In this document: positions 11,954 to 24,132 of the stretch, in pieces
Numbering within the stretch: the first letter of the stretch is position 1
How the letters are laid out: the number at the start of each line of letters is the position of its first letter
NCBI RefSeq assembly: GCF_030247195.1
Contig: NC_080671.1
Location: forward strand, 29,505,543 to 29,569,542
Origin: Topomyia yanbarensis
Lineage: Eukaryota > Arthropoda > Insecta > Diptera > Culicidae
Direction: 5' to 3'
Length of the DNA stretch: 64,000 nt
Notes under the pieces: model-generated
Seen by the model: only the letters and a program-made list of their open reading frames with translations
Told to the model about the DNA's origin: nothing
Databases searched by the model: none
Translations under genes and position numbers: made by a program

Positions 11954-12203
11954 TGGTCGGTGTTAAGTCAGACCGGACTAAGTCGCAAAACATCAAAAAG
12001 TGAGATAATGATAGCACTGGATAATGAATTTCGTCAGCTACATTCAACTTTTGCCAGATTTGAAATATGTAACAATAAACAAGAATTACGGCAAAAAATA
12101 ATTTCCAATCATAATGTAAAAGATGCTGCGATTCAAACTTTAAACTCGTTTTTCTCGAAATCAATATTTTGTCACTTAGTCCGGTCTGACTTAACACCGA
12201 CCA
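11954..12203. mobile_element. 250-bp Tc1-type MITE with perfect TIRs, copy 1
   Basis: The ends are perfect inverted repeats of about 30 bp starting TGGTCGGTGTTAAGTCAGAC, with TA on both sides (11,952-11,953 and 12,204-12,205), the target duplication of Tc1/mariner elements. ORFs on both strands through this region only reflect the palindromic ends. A shorter inverted copy is at 56,266-56,474. Confidence 0.85.
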
Positions 12204-12207
12204 TATT

Positions 12208-12550
12208 ATGTTGTTATTTAAGGCTCAAGTTACCTCAAGGCTGGGTAGTGTGCGTAAGAAAAATTGTGTTCTGCTTTGCCGCAAGATTATCCATTTAAAT
12301 CTTCTCAAAACTCTAAAAGAAGAATATCAGTCGATTTATTAGATCATCCCGATTCAATTCATGCAAAATACCTGCTGGAAAAACCATCGGCTTAGCTGAA
12401 CGCTGCTTTTGAAAAAGTGGCTGTGATTTTTTCATTGCGCAGTTGTGTTGCGTACCCCAGCCGGTGTGGTAGTGTGACAAAAAATTACAGCCACTTTTTC
12501 AAAAGCACCATTTAGCCAACGACACGACTAGACACTTGCATTCCAAAAGT
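12208..12550 (+). repeat. Dispersed repeat, inverted relative to 15,175-15,425
   Basis: Blocks such as ggctcaagttacct, ctgggtagtgtg, gattatccatttaa, agaagaatatcag and aacgacacgac recur in reverse complement at 15,175-15,425. The 12-kb copy carries an extra insertion (12,389-12,517) that the 15-kb copy lacks, so the 15-kb copy shows the empty site. Confidence 0.75.
12389..12517. mobile_element. Short palindromic MITE, insertion confirmed by an empty-site paralogue
   Basis: The ends contain tgcttttgaaaaagtggctg and its reverse complement, separated by about 50 bp. The flanking ttagct/ttagcc is a candidate target duplication. The related repeat at 15,175-15,425 runs straight through this point without the element. 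Confidence 0.75.
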
Positions 12551-12559
12551 GTATCGTAA

Positions 12560-13600
12560 ATATGACTACCCCTCAGTGATTCAGGTAACTGATAGTGTCA
12601 AATATGACATGTGGTTAGAAAATGCATAAAACCGGTAACACCAAATCTGTTATTTTTTCAAATAGCCAGTTGTTACCGTTGCAACGGTTGCAGTTACACA
12701 AGAAAAATTAACAACAACAAAACAAATCGATAGCATAACTTCCCGGAAGTTATTGCACAAAATCGTTTTCGGATTTTATACTCTGGTTATTTTGCTCCTC
12801 CTTTCTGAAGCTATGTCGTGATGTCAGCATTCATTCCAACAAGCACCGTGAATTTTACGAAACAGTTCAAAGTGACTAAATACTCTAATTTATTTTTCAT
12901 AAGGTTTTCAATGCAATGTGAGCTGTGTTTGACTCTTTGCAGTATAAAGCTCGTGATTTGAGAAAGGTTATAGGACTATATTCCGAATTAACCGAAATTG
13001 AATTTCTTCAAGTTGCTGCGGTTTGTTAAACGTCATTCTTTGGATCCATAATCCGGATTCACAGTTCGCGTAACTCCGTGGTCTTGAAATATTTCGTTTT
13101 GGATATACATAGTTATTTACAAATTGTAGTGATTTTGTCGTTGTCCTTAGGGAAGATATGCCAAATCTCGAATTACTCTATAAATTTAACAATGAGCTGA
13201 GCTGAACCCCATAGAAAATATCAATTTTATTAATCAAATACCGCCTGAATAGCAGAACCGAAGTACCCAAAAAAATTAGGTGTGACTGAGTTTTTTTTAA
13301 CTAGGATGGTACCGATTTCGCTACTATGAATTTAGAGCATATCCCGAACTTTTTACGCAAAAATGTCCAAATGAGTATTGATAGTTACGAAATTGTGTGA
13401 AAGATTTCGAATCCTGGTTTGCATCTGTTGTTAAGTCAAACACATTTAATCGATCTCAATTTCTGAAAATTCCAACTTCGACATTCAACTTGTGTAAAAA
13501 TCTCTAATGTTTTAGAAGGTAGTTGGGATATCTAAACCAGGTGCGCTATTGTCGTCATGTTTTTAGTGGCTGAGTTCGACTGAATTGATAGCGGTTATAC
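12560..13600. other. Intergenic stretch
   Basis: No gene recognised. A small palindrome, accgttgcaacggt, lies near 12,676. Confidence 0.4.
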
Positions 13601-13610
13601 TTCTACCCAG

Positions 13611-13768
13611 TCAAACCATTCCGAAACCAGTTCGGAATTCCGAGTGGATTCATTATGGATTCCAGCTCAAATGCATCAACCGATTGAGTCGAAATCGGTT
13701 GTTTCCTTGGAGCCAGAATCCATACTGAATCCATTCAGGATTTCGAACCGGTTCCGGAATCAATTTGA
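13611..13768. mobile_element. Foldback element with ~70-bp imperfect arms
   Basis: The left arm (attccgaaaccagttcgg, tggattcattatggattcca, catcaaccgat) pairs with the right arm (atcggttg, ggagccagaatccatact, gaatccattcagg, aaccggttccggaat) around a very short loop at about 13,685. It looks like a hairpin-type MITE. The outer boundaries are approximate. Confidence 0.7.
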
Positions 13769-13957
13769 CGGATAGTTGGTGTGGCGGGGCTTGTGTTAAT
13801 CGTATATAAATTCAAATGTTTACACACGTTGACAAACTAATGTTTTTGGGAGGTAATTCATATTTAAAGCATGACTAACATTTAACCAATGTAATGTCCA
13901 TCTCCTCCTGCTGTATGTGTAGTTGCACAAATAGGTTGAAAGAAGAAAAGACATATA

Positions 13958-14033
13958 CTGCCGTGATCCGCATAACAGTCCCATTTGCTATGGGTTTCCT
14001 ATGCAGATGGGACAGTTATGCGTACCACGGCAG
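13958..14033 (+). mobile_element. 76-bp hairpin MITE, copy 1
   Basis: The outer arms (ctgccgtgatccgcataaca and its near reverse complement) leave a short centre, and TA sits on both sides. An equally long (76-bp) copy in the opposite orientation lies at 45,847-45,922. The identical length in both copies indicates a defined mobile unit rather than a chance palindrome. Confidence 0.8.
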
Positions 14034-14039
14034 TATACG

Positions 14040-15170
14040 TCACTGGAAGCTATCAAGACATTATAAGAAATGGGCCTGTTAGTCAAAGCAACAAAACAGC
14101 ACGGAAATGTCATAGGCGTACCAGAGGAACCACTACCAATGTACCGAAAGAAAGTCCCAGGAAAACTACCACGATTTTTAGGGTCCTTGTTCGAGTATTT
14201 ATTTCTAGTTACTTTGCTTTAGAATGGTGATTGATAACCACCCTTATTCTAGTTTATGACGAATGCGAGATTCGTTCGAAAGCGATTCGAACGAATAATA
14301 TGCCCATTTGATGTTTCTGTTGTAAACGGGAATACAAACCACTTTCGACTGAATTCGTCGTAAACAAGAAAAAGGGTGAGAATTCGTTGTACACATAGCT
14401 AAGCTCATTGGTCAGGTTATTAAAGTTGGGACTTCTAAGAAACGGAATCAATTATTCATCGGCAGAATTGTGACTATCACATCGCCAGGTAGCGCACGTT
14501 GGCAGCCATACTAAGACAAAGGCAGCTTCTGAAAAAAAAACAGATGCAGGATATTATATTATCCGGCTACCGTCTAGTAGCAGCACCAGCATTACTTACT
14601 TGTATGCCTATGTTTGGCAGTTGCATTAATCTCCTTGCAGAAGGTTGCATACAATCGGTCATATCTCTTATAGACCTCGAGCAAACTATTCGGCTAGCGA
14701 AGCACATCAATTTCAAGTGAGTCAACTGATGTTTTTCTTTGTCTTGCACAGAATTGAACGTAAAACCTCCGATTTCCATATCCGATCGACTTGCAGTTTC
14801 AGTAGTTTCGCTTGATCTAAAACTAGCCGGCAACCTCCGTTGTTTCCGACTGCTTGAAGCTTAACTGAAGCTGCCGTTGAATTCCTTATCAAAGCAACGG
14901 GAATTACTGAACTGCAATCACAATAACAACACTTGTGCTACAAATAAACACACTATCAAAACCATTTAGACTCTCAAAACTTCTGAAATGGATTCAACGT
15001 CTGGAGAATCTTTCCGTTCATAAAAGTGTAAACATAATGTGGTTGCTATAGGTTGCTATACAGCAACAGAAAATCAAATAAACAAGAAAGTTTTGCTGGA
15101 GAAATTATTTTTTTGTTCATATCGAGGGGTTATTCAATGTGCTGGTAACTTGCGGTGCATAACTCGGACA
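14040..15170. other. Intergenic stretch
   Basis: ORFs on both strands near 14,499-14,833 resemble no family I know. Nothing else supported. Confidence 0.4.
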
Positions 15171-15174
15171 CTTT

Positions 15175-15425
15175 TTTCACGCGATATTTCATTAAGTGGC
15201 TGGTCGTGTCGTTGATTTAGCGAAACCGATATTTTTTCAGCAGCTATTTTGTATGATTTGAATCGTTGTGATTTAATAAATCGGCTGATATTCTTCTTTT
15301 AAAGTTTTGAAAAGGATTAAATGGATAATCTGGTGGCAAAGCTGAACACAATTTTTCCTACCCATACTACCCAGCGCTCAAATCTAACACATGCTCAAAA
15401 AAGGTAACTTGAACCTTAACAATTA
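15175..15425 (-). repeat. Inverted copy of the 12,208-12,550 repeat (empty-site copy)
   Basis: It is the reverse complement of the 12-kb repeat with scattered differences and without the palindromic MITE found there. Confidence 0.75.
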
Positions 15426-15574
15426 TAAACTTGCTCGCATGGACTTTTAAGGGAACGGTCTCATATAAAATTTTCTAATGATAGTTTTTTTTGCTCAATT
15501 ACTTGTACAATCAAAAGTATACGCGTGAACTTGGAACTTGAAATTAGAAAAAAAAATAGCGGAATATATAATTA

Positions 15575-16723
15575 CAGTAATGTTTCGATTATATCACTAT
15601 GCGTTTATATCAATACTCGTTTACGTCATCCTCGATTATATCACGGTTCTATCTCCATTTTATCACGCTTTTTGAAAAACAGACAAGGCACACTACGTTT
15701 TGATCCAAATAAGCGCATGGTGTGTCCTAGCACTTGTAGGATTTTTTTACAAATGATTTGCTTATTTACATGTAGGGTAATGAGCCTATTATTGGGTTGC
15801 GGACTATTTCGTTAAGTTATATATGATGAGGTCGGTCAAAGTATCGAACTTTTTTATTCTTTTATCTTAAAGTATAGATTCTTAAGAAAGTATCTGAAAT
15901 TTGTATACATGTCTAAGTAGTAGAAGCAAAGTTATAGTACTGTTCATCTTGTTCCTTTAATTGAACGGAGGGCGTGACGCGAAACTTTAAACGTGAAAAA
16001 TCTCGAAATCATGTTTCACCAAGACGTTGTTGCAATGACTAGGATTGTCGAAATATCTTTCGGTCGATTTAATTTTAGTTTTAAATTCTTCGTTCTTTAT
16101 TTGCCGTGTCCTTAAGGGACTGTCTGGAGGGTCCGTTTGGTGTAGCAGGTAAACAAATCGACTTCTTTTTTAAATTGTTAGTTATCCGCAGGAAAATCTA
16201 ACAAAATAATGAGAAAAACAAAATATGGAAGATATGGTAGGTATTCAGAGATATGCATTTTCTTTTGAATCGATGTGAATACTTTTGTTTTGAATGGACA
16301 TCATCAACAATTGGAGATGGGACTATTTCTATGGATGTTGAAACAACGAGAACTGAATCGTAGTCTCTTCGAATACACTGATTTTAATAGTAAAGATATT
16401 TTTCCCAATACCTTTAATTTTAACCAATTTTAAGAATCGGTACGGGATACGTAAAGTGATGCTATACCGTTTTACCCAATGCGTTGAACAAAAATGGCAG
16501 ACGCTGCTCTAACCAACGGCTTCAAATGGGTAGTGTGATAATAGAAACATGGAAAAATAGGCTTATTACCCTAGTAATATTTATTCTTTTGACTAACTTC
16601 AAATTTTTATTACTTTTTGTTTATAGAAATACATGGGTTAATACTTGAATGTAATTTTTTGTTTTGTTTTGAATAAATAACGCTAAAATACAGACCGACC
16701 GTGATATAATCGAAACATTACTG
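15575..16723. mobile_element. 1.15-kb TA-flanked element with CAGTAATGTTTCGATTATAT termini
   Basis: The left end CAGTAATGTTTCGATTATAT and the right end (its reverse complement, ...cgaaacattactg) are perfect for at least 20 bp, with TA on both outer sides. The CAGTA-type start and the TA target fit the Tc1/mariner-pogo group (inference). The 96-residue frame at 15,525-15,815 crosses the left terminus and is not credible as a gene. The interior also has gggtaatgagcc/ggcttattaccc as a looser inner inverted repeat. Confidence 0.8.
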
Positions 16724-17009
16724 TATATTCTATAGTGCCCAATAATACCTGACTAACCTAAGAGTTTATTCGAGCAAATTTATAATTTGGAAAAAAAGAT
16801 AACTCTGCCATTTTCAACCGATTATGATCATAAAAGGGTCATTAAAAGCGGGATTAAATTTTCTTTTTACTTTGTTATTAAAACAAAAACGCTTCTTTAG
16901 AAGAATATTGAGCAATTCTCATAATTTTCATGAGAAAAATGCTAAATTATGGTTGTTTTCATATTGTTGTCCCAAAACGGTAGAGTATTTTAGACAAAAG
17001 ATCATAAAA

Positions 17010-17930
17010 TAGCATATCATTGGAAAAATCATTTCTATTCTTGCCAGAACACTCAAAAAATTTAAAATCGTTTGAAAAATGACCGCACAGAAATTTTTTA
17101 GAGCCGAAAGTTCCGAAAAATATTATTTTGCTATAAACCAAAATTTTGAGGATACACAACATTTTTCATACATTATATTATATTATATTCGATGAGATCT
17201 ACAACCTCTACTAGGTCCAGCAACCTGTGATTTTGTTTTGTTGAACACTATCTATCACAACTCTATTTGTGTCAAGCAATACAACCTATACTAAAAAAAC
17301 AAGATAATTTTTGGAGATCGTTTAACTGCTCTGTTTAAAATAGAAAGTCATCTAATTTTCTTGAAATATACCAAACGATTGTAATTAACGCCGGCTCTAC
17401 ACCGTAGCGAAGAAATCCGTCATTGTGGCACACCTTGTGTCGTCCAGATATAGTCGAGCGTCCATATACAAGATCCAGGCACTCCTGTAGAAAGGTGAGA
17501 AAATCGAGTGCAAGCCAGGCAATCGGACGGACCGGAAGGTGCCACAAGCACTGAAAGCACTGGGACGGGGAATCGGTGCAAACGACCACACGATCAAAAA
17601 ATATTTGGTCGTCATCAGGAAGCAGAAGTCGAGGCCGGCGGTGTTGGAAACGCAAGCGGCCACCCAAAATTAGCAGTTGTAGGTGCTCGTCAAGAATTTC
17701 CCCCCTGCGAAAGAATCACTGGTAGGCGACCTCCACACAAAGTTCCCAAGGATGTACTCTTGTGGCCGCCAATGAGAGAAAAGGGGATGTCCAAGTCATT
17801 CTTTTTTTCTTCACAGCATACGGCGTACAGAACAAAGTGCTTACCGGAAGTGGCGATCTTCATTAAGAAACACTACTCGAAGAACGATGTCATGTTATGC
17901 CCGTACCGTTCTCAGGTATATTAAGAGAAG
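17010..17930 (+). pseudogene. Tc1/mariner D37E-type transposase relic with 5' repeat
   Basis: Bases 17,010-17,290 are the inverted partner of 11,690-11,950; 17,230-17,390 matches the repeat at 125-400. From about 17,500 a transposase-like frame is visible in pieces: GRGIGANDHTIKKYLVV, then PHKVPKDVLLWPPMREKGMS and CLPEVAIFIKKHYSKNDVML. The last two correspond to the region between the first and second catalytic acidic residues of D37E-type transposases, where a WPDLAS block usually follows; here it has decayed to PYRSQVY and a stop. It is inactive, with at least two frame changes. Confidence 0.65.
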
Positions 17931-19250
17931 CGGTCACTGGAGGAGAGGAAATGTTTGAAACTTCTAGTCGTTCCCTAGAACGATAACCCCCAGCTGTGCC
18001 TAATTGGAAATATCTGCGCGAACCTAAAGCGGAGGATCCATTCTACTGGGTAAATTTGGCCTTCTGTTTTCTCACACTTAACTATTGATACTCAGCGTAA
18101 AGGTAAATCAAGGAGCTAAAGTAATGATCCTTCTGACAATACAAATCGTTTCATCAGTTCCTAGAATCAATTTGGCCAAAATCACTAGCCAAAATCAAGT
18201 TCCAGTCAACTTCTATCAAATGATTTCTAAAGATATAGTCGATTAAATGTAATTTGGTACTGTCGGCGAATATATTTTATTCATGCATTTTTTTTACAAC
18301 AATAAAAAATCGCTGACTCACTTATGATTTTTTCCCGATCCACTCAACCACTCAATTCTCAACTGACACTGTGTTTATCCGTCCAGCAGCAATTCACAAC
18401 ATTGTCCCGGACGACAATGTTGACTTGCATCTTGGAGCAGAGGATTTCTTCATCGCCATTCTTCTCCCATCAACAGTTCACTTCGTACACGCGGGTAACA
18501 TGAAATCAGCGTTTTTTGCTTCAAACTTGTTTATTTGTATTTCCTAATCACAACAAGCACATCACTTCAAACAGCATGGAACAAAAACTGGATTGTAAAC
18601 ATTCAATTGGATTCTCTCTTCTTTTTCATAGAAGCAGAAAAAATGCCACCAAGAATTCGTTGCACTTGTTTCGGAAGGTTTTCAGCTGTCCTTTATCATA
18701 CAATTATTGCACAGGTCAATGACACCATCAAGCGACACAAGACAAAACCGACAGGTGATCTTCGGTGTTAGGCACAAACACACTCACACGCATGACGAGC
18801 GCATCATAAATCTTACATTTGCATAAAAATGTGCCCAAAATAATAACACACTTCAGCTCGCTTTTTGCATATAAATCAAATTTTTTTCTTCTCTCGGTAC
18901 TTTACCCTCTGAAAGCTCACAACTTCCAGCTGCTTCCTCCTGGAGCATGTACCTAAATGATCAATCAATTCCAACAGCACTTTGAATAAATTTAGGCTTG
19001 CCTCGGCAGATTGCCCAATTTTCTGCTCTTTTTCCACACGCTCGCACGCCCAGCTATTCTGCGTGCTTAATTATGCAATTTATGCTTCTGCTCTCGGACG
19101 CAATCTTCGAACCAGCCGCCCCAATGGATGGGAAAACACACGCATTCTAAAAATACCTGCTTCTTCCCTCAATAGATGCAACCACTTGAGGTGAAAGTGG
19201 CATATTCTTCCCGCGCACGCACTACTGAAAAGCAAATCCTAACAAAATAG
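17931..19250. other. Intergenic stretch with one perfect small hairpin
   Basis: No gene seen. At 18,397-18,422, CAACATTGTC and GACAATGTTG form a perfect 10-bp stem around a 6-base loop; its role is unknown. Confidence 0.45.
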
Positions 19251-19259
19251 TCGGCTTCT

Positions 19260-19880
19260 AACAGTGATTTTAGAACTAGCTTACAATAATTCACTGCTAC
19301 GATCTAATCACACGCCCGACAGCTGACAACAGCCCCCACCGACCGGTCGATGATTCTTGTCTGCCTTGGTGGGTGGTGAGGTGATCAGATGAATTTTCCG
19401 ATTTCACTGTCACGAACAATCCGACGACCAATTGTTGCTATCGATAGGCCGTGTAGCAGAGTGAGGTTGTGATCGCCCCTATGTTGGTTGGGTGCACCAC
19501 AGCTGTCTCCCACTTGTCACGTGCCTGCCAACTGCGGCTAGCGTAACGCGGACACCGGTCGATCGAATCGAATGACTACGGTATCCGGGCGCGCGCGATC
19601 TTTTTCCTGTTCTCGTGTTAAATGGCGCGTACGGAGGAAGCAGCGGACAGATAATTTGAAACGAACCGGCGAGTGGTTGCCACTGAACTGGTTGATCATG
19701 GTTGGCGTTGGATAACAAAAGCCTGCACGCTGCGATGCGAGGTGACTTATCTTGCGACTCATTCGCGCCCGCAACTGAGCGAGAGAATGAGAATGAGAGA
19801 GATACTGGGAGGCAGAAAAACTTAACAAGCTTGGGAGGATTGTCGATCAAACTCTGAATTATGAAGAAGAATGATCGGTG
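19260..19880. other. GC-richer unique-looking block, possible upstream or UTR sequence
   Basis: This block is richer in G and C than its surroundings and has a GAGA-type run (gagagaatgagaatgagaga, about 19,780-19,800). A 178-residue minus-strand ORF spans it, but it has no recognisable domain and low-complexity composition, so I do not call it a gene. It could be promoter or 5' UTR sequence of a gene outside the window. Confidence 0.3.
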
Positions 19881-20664
19881 GTGGCTGACTATAAATCGAC
19901 GAAAAGGGGACTCTGACTTTTTTTCTGATGCGAAGGAGGCGATGAGTTTGAACAAATTGTTTTTACCGTCTGTGGGCGCTGGGTCCAAATCAATGCGAAA
20001 AAAATCGGAAATCATATTTAATTTGTACTTGATGCGTTCGATCTTGGATGTTCAGAATTATTGCAGTTTTTTTTTAGTACTATTGTATAATTATTATGTG
20101 CCTGTCATATGTCTATTCATGTATGTATTTGTCCGAGTATTTATGACAGCTGGGTCAGGGAATGGATGCAGAACTGGTGTATATGATAGAATAATGGGTA
20201 ATTTATTGCCTTGCGTGACAGTATGAAAAATTCCTAATAGAATGGAATTGTAGTAAAAGGTTAATAAATATTATTTGCTAGCATTTAGACGAGTTCAAGT
20301 AGTTTGACTGCATGTTACATGTGTTCTTTTTTAAATTCATTACTATACTTTTGTAATACTTCCAATAATTTGCTTTTTAATTACTCATGTGTATCAAAAA
20401 CAATATCGACCAATTTATATGCTTCAATTCAGTCTCTTCGCATATTTTCTTTTATCTTAATTCGGGATGTTACTTTTTCATTTTTTAACTCTTTCTTAAA
20501 ATAAATAGATACAAACACTCACTAACAGATTCAATTGCATATTATCTATATACACCTACAATCTCTCTTATTCCAAACGTACAAACGCTCGTAGCCTTCG
20601 CGCTAACACAAATCTGGTCACAAACGCGAACATACAATTGTAGTCATCCACACATACACACAAG

Positions 20665-21264
20665 GACAAAAGAAATCGTCTTCTTTTTTATCCGTTTATT
20701 TGTTAGTATTGAACCTCTAGAATAGAACTTCTTTAGTTTTAAACAGCCATACATTCCTCGCGCGTATTTGCTATTGCACACACAGATTTCAATCTATCGG
20801 CAACAATTTTTGAAAAACTGACAACGTTAAAAATAAAGTGTAACAATACACCCTGAACCACTTCTATCCAAATTTTCTAGAAAAAAATACCCAATAGACC
20901 ATTTTCTACAACGTTTTTCAATGATGCAATTTGATGTGGGGCACTCTCTAATAGCGTTTTTCTCGAAATAGCATTTTTCAAATTGGCGAACACGATAACC
21001 CAAAAGCTAATCAACGAATTGACTTGATTTTTTATGAGAATGCACAATATGTGCAGCCTGTCGATGAAGCACAGAAAACTGAATAAAAAAAATCTTCGAC
21101 GTGGAAAAGGTTGGACGTTTACTCTTGGAATGTTCGTATGCGTGACTGAAAATATTTTTTTTTCGTGCACACTAACTTTACAATTACGATCCATTGTTGC
21201 CTTACCTTCAAAATCTTTAAACTAATTTTCGGTTTGAGCACTTTACACCAGACGTTCACCTTAA
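20665..21264 (+). mobile_element. TTAA-type MITE, copy 1 (left end decayed)
   Basis: It aligns with the complete element at 61,471-62,285 along blocks ttgttagtattgaacctcta, aatctatcggcaacaatttt, taatcaacgaattgacttga and gtttgagcactttacaccag, and ends at a TTAA (21,261-21,264). The left terminal repeat is no longer recognisable. A 60-70 bp internal segment present in the full copy is missing. Confidence 0.75.
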
Positions 21265-21469
21265 CCCACCGTCCGTGCGATCGTGAACCGGTCACGTCCG
21301 GAAATCTCTACTGTCAGTGATAGTAGACTAGGTCCATACCTTCAGTTAGACCTATCAAACTAATTTCGATCATGTCCACAACAAATAGCATGTTCCATGG
21401 TGATATGACCGAGAGCTCTAGTTATATAGGAGAACTCTTTTTTAGCACCTGAAGCATACACTGAAAATT

Positions 21470-21830
21470 AAGTATCACGGTCCGCGCGATCATCCAAGAA
21501 TACACGTGAATATGCGAATGGACACACGGGCACTTGCGACATACAAACATCAACGCGATATACAAACGCCCACGCGACACGCGATCGAACACGTTGACTT
21601 ATAATAGCCCAAGCCCTGCGCGATGATACACAAAGACGAATATGCAATCGCGATCATCCAAGCACAAATACGCCCAAAATTTTGTAAACACGCGAATGTG
21701 ATTTGGTGAACGCTATATTACTCATAATCTGATTAACGCGGTCTCAAACGTGCTCTAATAAATGTTCATTCCCACGCGATCGAAAAGTCTCTACGCCCGC
21801 ATATCTGAACCGTCCACTCAATATCACAAT
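21470..21830. repeat. ACGCGA/CGCGAT-word-rich repeat
   Basis: Short words such as acgcgat, cacgcga, acacgtg and acaaacgc recur irregularly about every 15-30 bp. Similar wording occurs at 20,575-20,650 and 23,465-23,545, so this is probably a dispersed repeat. I cannot assign it to a family. Confidence 0.4.
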
Positions 21831-21839
21831 TGGCCTTAA

Positions 21840-22480
21840 AAGGTTACATACCTTCTTGCGAGAAAAAGTTCAAGAAAATTTGAATTTTCGTAAAGGCATA
21901 AAGCAATGATTTAATTACATTAAAGTTATGGTATTTTAGTAGTAAATTGGTATTAGTTTATAAAAATATATTAATGATTGGCGGAACTATGGGCTGATCC
22001 CCAAAACCCTTTTTTTTATTTAAGAAGCTTGTGAGGATCACGATTGAAGATCAATAGATCAACCAAAATTCCAAAACTCGAAAAATTCCATTAGTATAGT
22101 AGTATTCCTCATACCTTAACGATTAATTGCATAAATAAGATTTTTTTTCCTGCATTCGGAACCGATTTTCTCTAAAAAAATGGGCGTTTTGAGCTCTAAA
22201 AATTTATTAAAAATTCTTATCTATAAAACAAAAATTTATGCTTATAAAAAGAATCGTCTAGGTACGAGAAAAATTAATTGGTTTAGTTGTTTTTCAGCAA
22301 TCGTTATCACGGAAAAGCCATTTTTGGAAGAAAAAAAAATTATGGAGTTTAAAATTTCAAGTTACCTCTGCTCTTGGTAGATGAAGCGCTGTAACTCTAA
22401 ATCTATTGCATGTATGAATGAAAATTTGGGAAAACATTCTCAAGAACAATATATACGCGAACGGAGGTCTTAGTGGAATG
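21840..22480. other. AT-rich spacer
   Basis: Nothing recognised. Confidence 0.4.
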
Positions 22481-22485
22481 TACGT

Positions 22486-22738
22486 AATGTTTCAAAGATT
22501 TTCTTCCATTTAATTCCACTATGTTTTTATAGTTAGATGCACTTGCACTTCACTATTTAACAGATACCGGTATTTCGATTACTACTTGTAATCTTCTTCA
22601 GTGTTACAGACTGATACAAACACTGAAGAAGATTACAAGTAGTAATCGAAATACCGGTATCTGTTAAATAGTGAAGTGCAAGTGCATCTAACTATAAAAA
22701 CATAGTGGAATTAATTGGAAGAAAATCTTTGAAACATT
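22486..22738. mobile_element. Near-perfect long hairpin (120-bp arms, 13-base loop)
   Basis: The left arm (22,486-22,605) and right arm (22,619-22,738) are reverse complements with, by my reading, a single mismatch. They are separated by 13 bases. The arms contain ataccggtat and actacttgtaatcttcttca. A direct repeat attctcaagaa lies on both sides (about 22,436-22,446 and 22,739-22,749), a possible target duplication. A transcript would fold into one uninterrupted duplex. Confidence 0.85.
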
Positions 22739-22749
22739 ATTCTCAAGAA

Positions 22750-24130
22750 GTTACTTTTAGATAAAGTAATAAAAACTATTAGATTTCTTGAAAAATAAAA
22801 AAAGGTATGTAAGCCCGAATTTTTTTTGTGTGCCATTCCCCGTCTCGTCTGCATTTGTAGTGAGTGATTCTGTTGGGAAGCCCTTCCGAGCTCTACAGCT
22901 CCAGTAGGGCAACTCTCGAAAAAATGGGATTCGAGAGCCACCGGGAGCGGTGACTACAATTTAAGTTGATCTTCGTGGTAAGTTAGTTCAAAAGATGAGG
23001 CTTCATGTGCCTTGAATATTTGAATAAATATCGAAGTATATTCATTTGTTTATTTACTTCTAGTCCATCTAATAAATTACCTTTATGCATAAAATTCCGA
23101 AACCATTAAATTTGATAGTAATGATAAGAGTCCGAAAAACTTAAATACAAATAAAAATTTAATGGACTCTTCTAGTCGTATGTAGCACTTTTGCTTTAAA
23201 CCCTGTCGAAATCGGTTGATGGAAATCAAAGCAAAAACAGCGAAATGGCATTGTCAGGATTGAGCCAAATGTTTATCGTTGAACTAGGTGTGGAGTATTA
23301 TAGATACACTCACTAGCATTTTTTTTCATTTAGCACCTTTACAGCGATCATAGCTTATTACGGCGTTGCTCTAGCAACACGACTCCTAGCAGACCAAACC
23401 GATCAATATACGCCTTTTTGACAAAATATCAAATCAAATTTAATATTTTCCTTTATTTATTCACATACGTGCTGCCATACGCGACAAACACGTGAACATA
23501 CAAACGCTTGAGCCCATAGCAATCGTCTACGCACACCTACGCTCATGATTTCGCAAACTTGATAACATCACTGTGCTAAAGTGAAATAAATAAATATTTG
23601 ATATCAAACCTTATAGATTACGGTTCAATTCCCCTTTTCATCACATTCTGCAGCGCAATTATTCGTCAAGCATGTATCAATTCCTTAACCCTACCCCAAT
23701 CCACAACCTGGTCCTCTCCCATGACGTTTTCGTGATCTGCAGGGACCATTCAGCCATTACTCCTGTCACCGGCCTTGGACTGACTTGCGCTCTCAAAATG
23801 AAATCGAAAATGAAAAATATAAATAAGTAAAAAATAAATATTATGTCTGTCGAATCTCGAGCACGCAGCTTTCGAGTATGCTTTTCTCGCAATAGGAAAA
23901 CATATGGTTGGTCGCCTACTCATTAATAGTACTGTCTGTCGAAGTTTGGGTGCATGATGCTGCGTTTGCAGTTTGGTCAGAACAGCTGCCACAAAGTTGG
24001 CAACCGTTTGTGGTTTATATAATGGTATTAAAACCTGCGTTTTAACTTGGCGTGCCGTGGATAAGTCGGCAATTGGTTGTGATGCATTCTGCGCACGATT
24101 AAGATTCTGCTCTTCATGGATGCAGAACGT
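22750..24130. other. Intergenic stretch
   Basis: No gene recognised. The part at 23,460-23,640 shares the acacgtgaacatacaaacgc wording with the 20.6- and 21.5-kb repeats. Confidence 0.4.
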
Positions 24131-24132
24131 GT

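Noticed and set aside
11904..12298. Overlapping ORFs on both strands starting MLSQTGLS
   Set aside because: Both start in the palindromic MITE ends, which explains the identical N-termini.
19479..20015. 178-residue minus-strand ORF
   Set aside because: No domain, no support from splice sites or composition; probably GC-rich UTR/promoter-like DNA.
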